A stretch of 23,776 nt of DNA, from positions 1 through 23,776 of the forward strand of contig JABFSW010000155.1 of assembly GCA_013140415.1 (NCBI GenBank), given 5' to 3'. Shown here piece after piece: positions 22,401 through 23,776 of this stretch. The DNA comes from Nitrosarchaeum sp. GTDB lineage: Archaea; Thermoproteota; Nitrososphaeria; Nitrososphaerales; Nitrosopumilaceae. The position numbers and the translations under genes are program-made. Position 1 is the first letter of the stretch. The number at the start of each line of letters is the position of its first letter. The notes beneath the pieces are model-generated. The model did not search any database. It saw only the letters and a program-made list of their open reading frames with translations, and was not told the origin of the DNA.

Positions 22401-22703
22401 TCACTGAGAAAGTGCTTTCTCAATGGAATTTTTCAGATCTGTTCTGTATGTTTCAATGATTCCCCTAATTTCAAAAACATCAACAAATCCACCAGCTGAG
22501 GCTCGTGTTGCTTTTAGAAGATAATGTAAAGTGCCCTCTTCGATTTTTCCCACATAATACCCATAAAGAAAGTCCACTTGATTTTCACATTTCCAAATTT
22601 GTTTGACGTTTGGAAAAGTTTGGTGAATTTCAGAAGGAATGTCTCTTATTCTTAGTTTTACATAATCTTCAAGTGATTTTCTTATTGATGAGTCATGGAG
22701 CAT
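22401..22703 (-). CDS. Conserved-looking hypothetical protein (100 aa)
   Basis: A 100-residue acidic-basic soluble protein from ATG at 22703 to TGA at 22401. A helix (SIRKSLEDYVKLRIRDI) leads into a strand-rich centre (QVDFLYGYYVGKIEEGTLHYLL given by ends Q42 and L63), then FVDVFEIRGII and a C-terminal helix. The final codons form an 18-bp palindrome in the DNA. No motif links it to a family I know. The spacing to its neighbours (27 nt to 22731, 31 nt to 22369) suits an operon. Confidence 0.55.
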   Translation of the reverse strand: MLHDSSIRKSLEDYVKLRIRDIPSEIHQTFPNVKQIWKCENQVDFLYGYYVGKIEEGTLHYLLKATRASAGGFVDVFEIRGIIETYRTDLKNSIEKALSQ

Positions 22704-22730
22704 CTAAAACTAGTTGACAATACTTGTTTT

Positions 22731-22880
22731 TTAGTCATTATTTTGATCAGATTTTTTTTCTGAATCAGGCTTATCCCATAAATGCATAGTACCACGAATC
22801 ATAAAAGAGCCAACAATAATTGCAACAATTCCACCTACAATAAAAAGAAAAAAACGCCCTATACTTTTGAGATTAGTCAA
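22731..22880 (-). CDS. Small single-helix membrane protein (49 aa)
   Basis: One hydrophobic helix (about 8-30 from TTG at 22880, GRFFLFIVGGIVAIIVGSFMI) is followed by a charged C-terminal tail (WDKPDSEKKSDQNND). A longer frame from TTG at 22922 is possible, but its first 14 codons translate a TATA-like ATTATAATTAC (22902-22912) centred exactly 27 nt before 22880, so I take 22880 as the start. Function unknown; the layout fits a small membrane-complex accessory subunit. Confidence 0.5.
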   Translation of the reverse strand: MTNLKSIGRFFLFIVGGIVAIIVGSFMIRGTMHLWDKPDSEKKSDQNND

Positions 22881-22901
22881 CAAATACAATATGTCTAATG
22901 T

Positions 22902-22912
22902 GTAATTATAAT
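22902..22912 (-). promoter_or_regulatory. TATA box of the 22731-22880 gene
   Basis: Minus-strand ATTATAATTAC is centred 27 nt upstream of 22880 and lies within the first codons of the longer frame, so it decides the start. Confidence 0.45.
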
Positions 22913-22954
22913 TGTCTAACAAACAAGATTAAAGAAGAGCAAAAAGAGGGGAAT

Positions 22955-23263
22955 TTACTTTTGAGATTTTAATTTTTGTACAGTTTTTGAAAACTCATTC
23001 ATAGGAACAATTTTAACTGTACTCATAGAAGAGATACCAACAGAAATACAAAGTTGTTCTATATCATGTGCATTTTTTGCATCCAAAATAATTATCCATT
23101 CATGCTCTAAAACAGACATGTAAAATCCAATAAGTTTCAAAATTTGGAATTTTTTCATGTTGGATTTAATTTTAGTTTCCATGCCAAGGAAAATTTTTCG
23201 GCTGGTACTGTTATTTAGTGGACATGATTCCGGGCTATGTATTGCAAAAACTCCAAATAACAT
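22955..23263 (-). CDS. Hypothetical protein, ferredoxin-like alpha/beta fold suspected (102 aa)
   Basis: ATG at 23263, 102 codons. The N-terminal strand MLFGVFAIHSPESCPLNN and later HEWIIILDAKNAHDIEQLC, ISSMSTVKIVPMNEF alternate strand and helix as in small dimeric alpha/beta proteins of the Dabb or muconolactone-isomerase-like type. The SPESCPLNN motif is distinctive and may bind a ligand. A TATA-like GTTTAAAAATG (23286-23296) is centred 27 nt upstream, so the mRNA is leaderless and this is an independent transcript. No specific function assigned. Confidence 0.55.
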   Translation of the reverse strand: MLFGVFAIHSPESCPLNNSTSRKIFLGMETKIKSNMKKFQILKLIGFYMSVLEHEWIIILDAKNAHDIEQLCISVGISSMSTVKIVPMNEFSKTVQKLKSQK

Positions 23264-23285
23264 ACAATGTTAGAGAATTTTATCA

Positions 23286-23296
23286 TTTTTAAACTA
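23286..23296 (-). promoter_or_regulatory. TATA-like box of the 22955-23263 gene
   Basis: Minus-strand GTTTAAAAATG is centred 27-28 nt before the ATG at 23263. It overlaps the last codons of the glycosylase gene, so the promoter is inside that gene's end. Confidence 0.45.
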
Positions 23297-23776
23297 TGTC
23301 ATAAGATTTTTGTTTTTCAAGATAATTTTCTTGCAGAAACAATCTACTGTATGATCATTTACCATACCAACTGCTTGCATGAAAGCATAACAAATTGTAG
23401 GACCCACAAAATTAAATCTGTGATTTCTTAGATCTTTACTCATTTTTTCAGAAATACTAGTAGATGCAGGTAAATCAGATAGTTTTTTGAAATTATTTAT
23501 TATTGGCTTATGATTTACAAAACTCCAGATATATTTGTCAAATGAGCCAAATTCCTTTTGAATTTTTAAAAAATGTTTTGCGTTATTAATTGCTGAATTA
23601 ATCTTTAGTCTATTTCTAATTATTTCTTGATTATCTAGTAATTTTTCTACATGTTTTGAAGTGTATTTGGAAACCGTGGTAGGATCAAAATCAGAAAATG
23701 CTTTTCGATATCCTTCTCGTCTCTTAAGAATTGTAGACCAAGACAATCCAGCTTGTGCCCCTTCTAATACTAGAAA
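23294..23776 (-). CDS. tag: DNA-3-methyladenine glycosylase I, N-terminus cut by window
   Basis: The frame is open from the right edge (23776) and ends at 23294 with 160 visible residues. LEGAQAGLSWSTILKRREGYRKAF holds the catalytic-pocket Glu and the Trp of Tag (given by key residues E5, W13, K18), and IIRNRLKI, GSFDKYIWSF, SKDLRNHRFNFVGPTICYAFMQAVGMVNDH and a following Cys match the family, including the zinc-binding NDHxxxC. It excises 3-methyladenine from alkylated DNA. The missing N-terminus would carry the other zinc ligands. A TTG at 23746 is inside the conserved motif and is not the start. Confidence 0.93.
   Translation of the reverse strand, partial: FLVLEGAQAGLSWSTILKRREGYRKAFSDFDPTTVSKYTSKHVEKLLDNQEIIRNRLKINSAINNAKHFLKIQKEFGSFDKYIWSFVNHKPIINNFKKLSDLPASTSISEKMSKDLRNHRFNFVGPTICYAFMQAVGMVNDHTVDCFCKKIILKNKNLMT

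Noticed and set aside
1..23776. Defence island, CRISPR array, prophage or insertion sequence
   Set aside because: No repeat array, transposase, integrase, nuclease or toxin-antitoxin signature was seen. The content is housekeeping and small unknown genes with uniform base composition.

Overview
The window looks like a chromosomal segment of an ammonia-oxidising archaeon of the Nitrosopumilus type (Nitrososphaerota, marine group I.1a). I infer this from gene content and style, not from a database match. It has an archaeal TATA-binding protein, a type II methionine aminopeptidase, a class I lysyl-tRNA synthetase, archaeal Elp3, CofG/CofH for coenzyme F420, a PAC2 protein, a DUF1512 membrane protein, a tRNA-Pro with encoded CCA, and strongly AT-rich DNA. 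Many genes have a TATA-like box centred about 26-30 nt before the start codon, so many mRNAs are probably leaderless. I used that spacing to choose starts (Dps at 4660, PurM at 15160, the small membrane protein at 22880) and to accept TTG starts (4918, 7170, 11425, 829). No insertion sequence, phage gene, CRISPR array or rRNA is visible.

Layout. 1-1314: two tiny cysteine-rich proteins, then a minus-strand CBS-domain / UspA pair. 1315-1675: a gap holding a 100-nt element that folds with a long terminal stem. 1676-3804: a methyltransferase convergent with a minus-strand pair (chorismate-lyase-like protein and a possible UbiA-like membrane protein), then a small zinc-ribbon membrane protein. 3936-4660: tRNA-Pro and a Dps ferritin. 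4918-8427: methionine aminopeptidase, a newly called zinc-ribbon protein coupled to DUF1512, TBP, a tRNA-binding OB-fold protein and a 71-residue unknown with a structured GC-rich leader. 8581-13850: plus-strand run of SRPBCC protein, membrane glycosyltransferase, HtrA-like protease, CofG and CofH. 14016-17681: a winged-helix protein with a dyad over its own start codon, PAC2 protein, PurM and an ArsB/NhaD-type transporter. 17794-21990: Elp3, LysRS, a two-helix membrane protein and a coiled-coil protein, probably one operon. 22030-23776: a minus-strand series of very small proteins and a partial DNA-3-methyladenine glycosylase I.

How the genes work together. The clearest pathway is cofG-cofH, which together make the F420 chromophore FO. 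Elp3 (wobble-uridine modification) beside LysRS links tRNA modification with charging. The methyltransferase, chorismate-lyase-like and UbiA-like genes together suggest a quinone or prenylated-aromatic pathway, but only as an inference. The best candidates for undescribed biology are two unannotated structured elements (1420-1519 and 8444-8522), the start-codon operator at 13999-14017, and the tiny cysteine-rich and single-helix proteins in the gaps.
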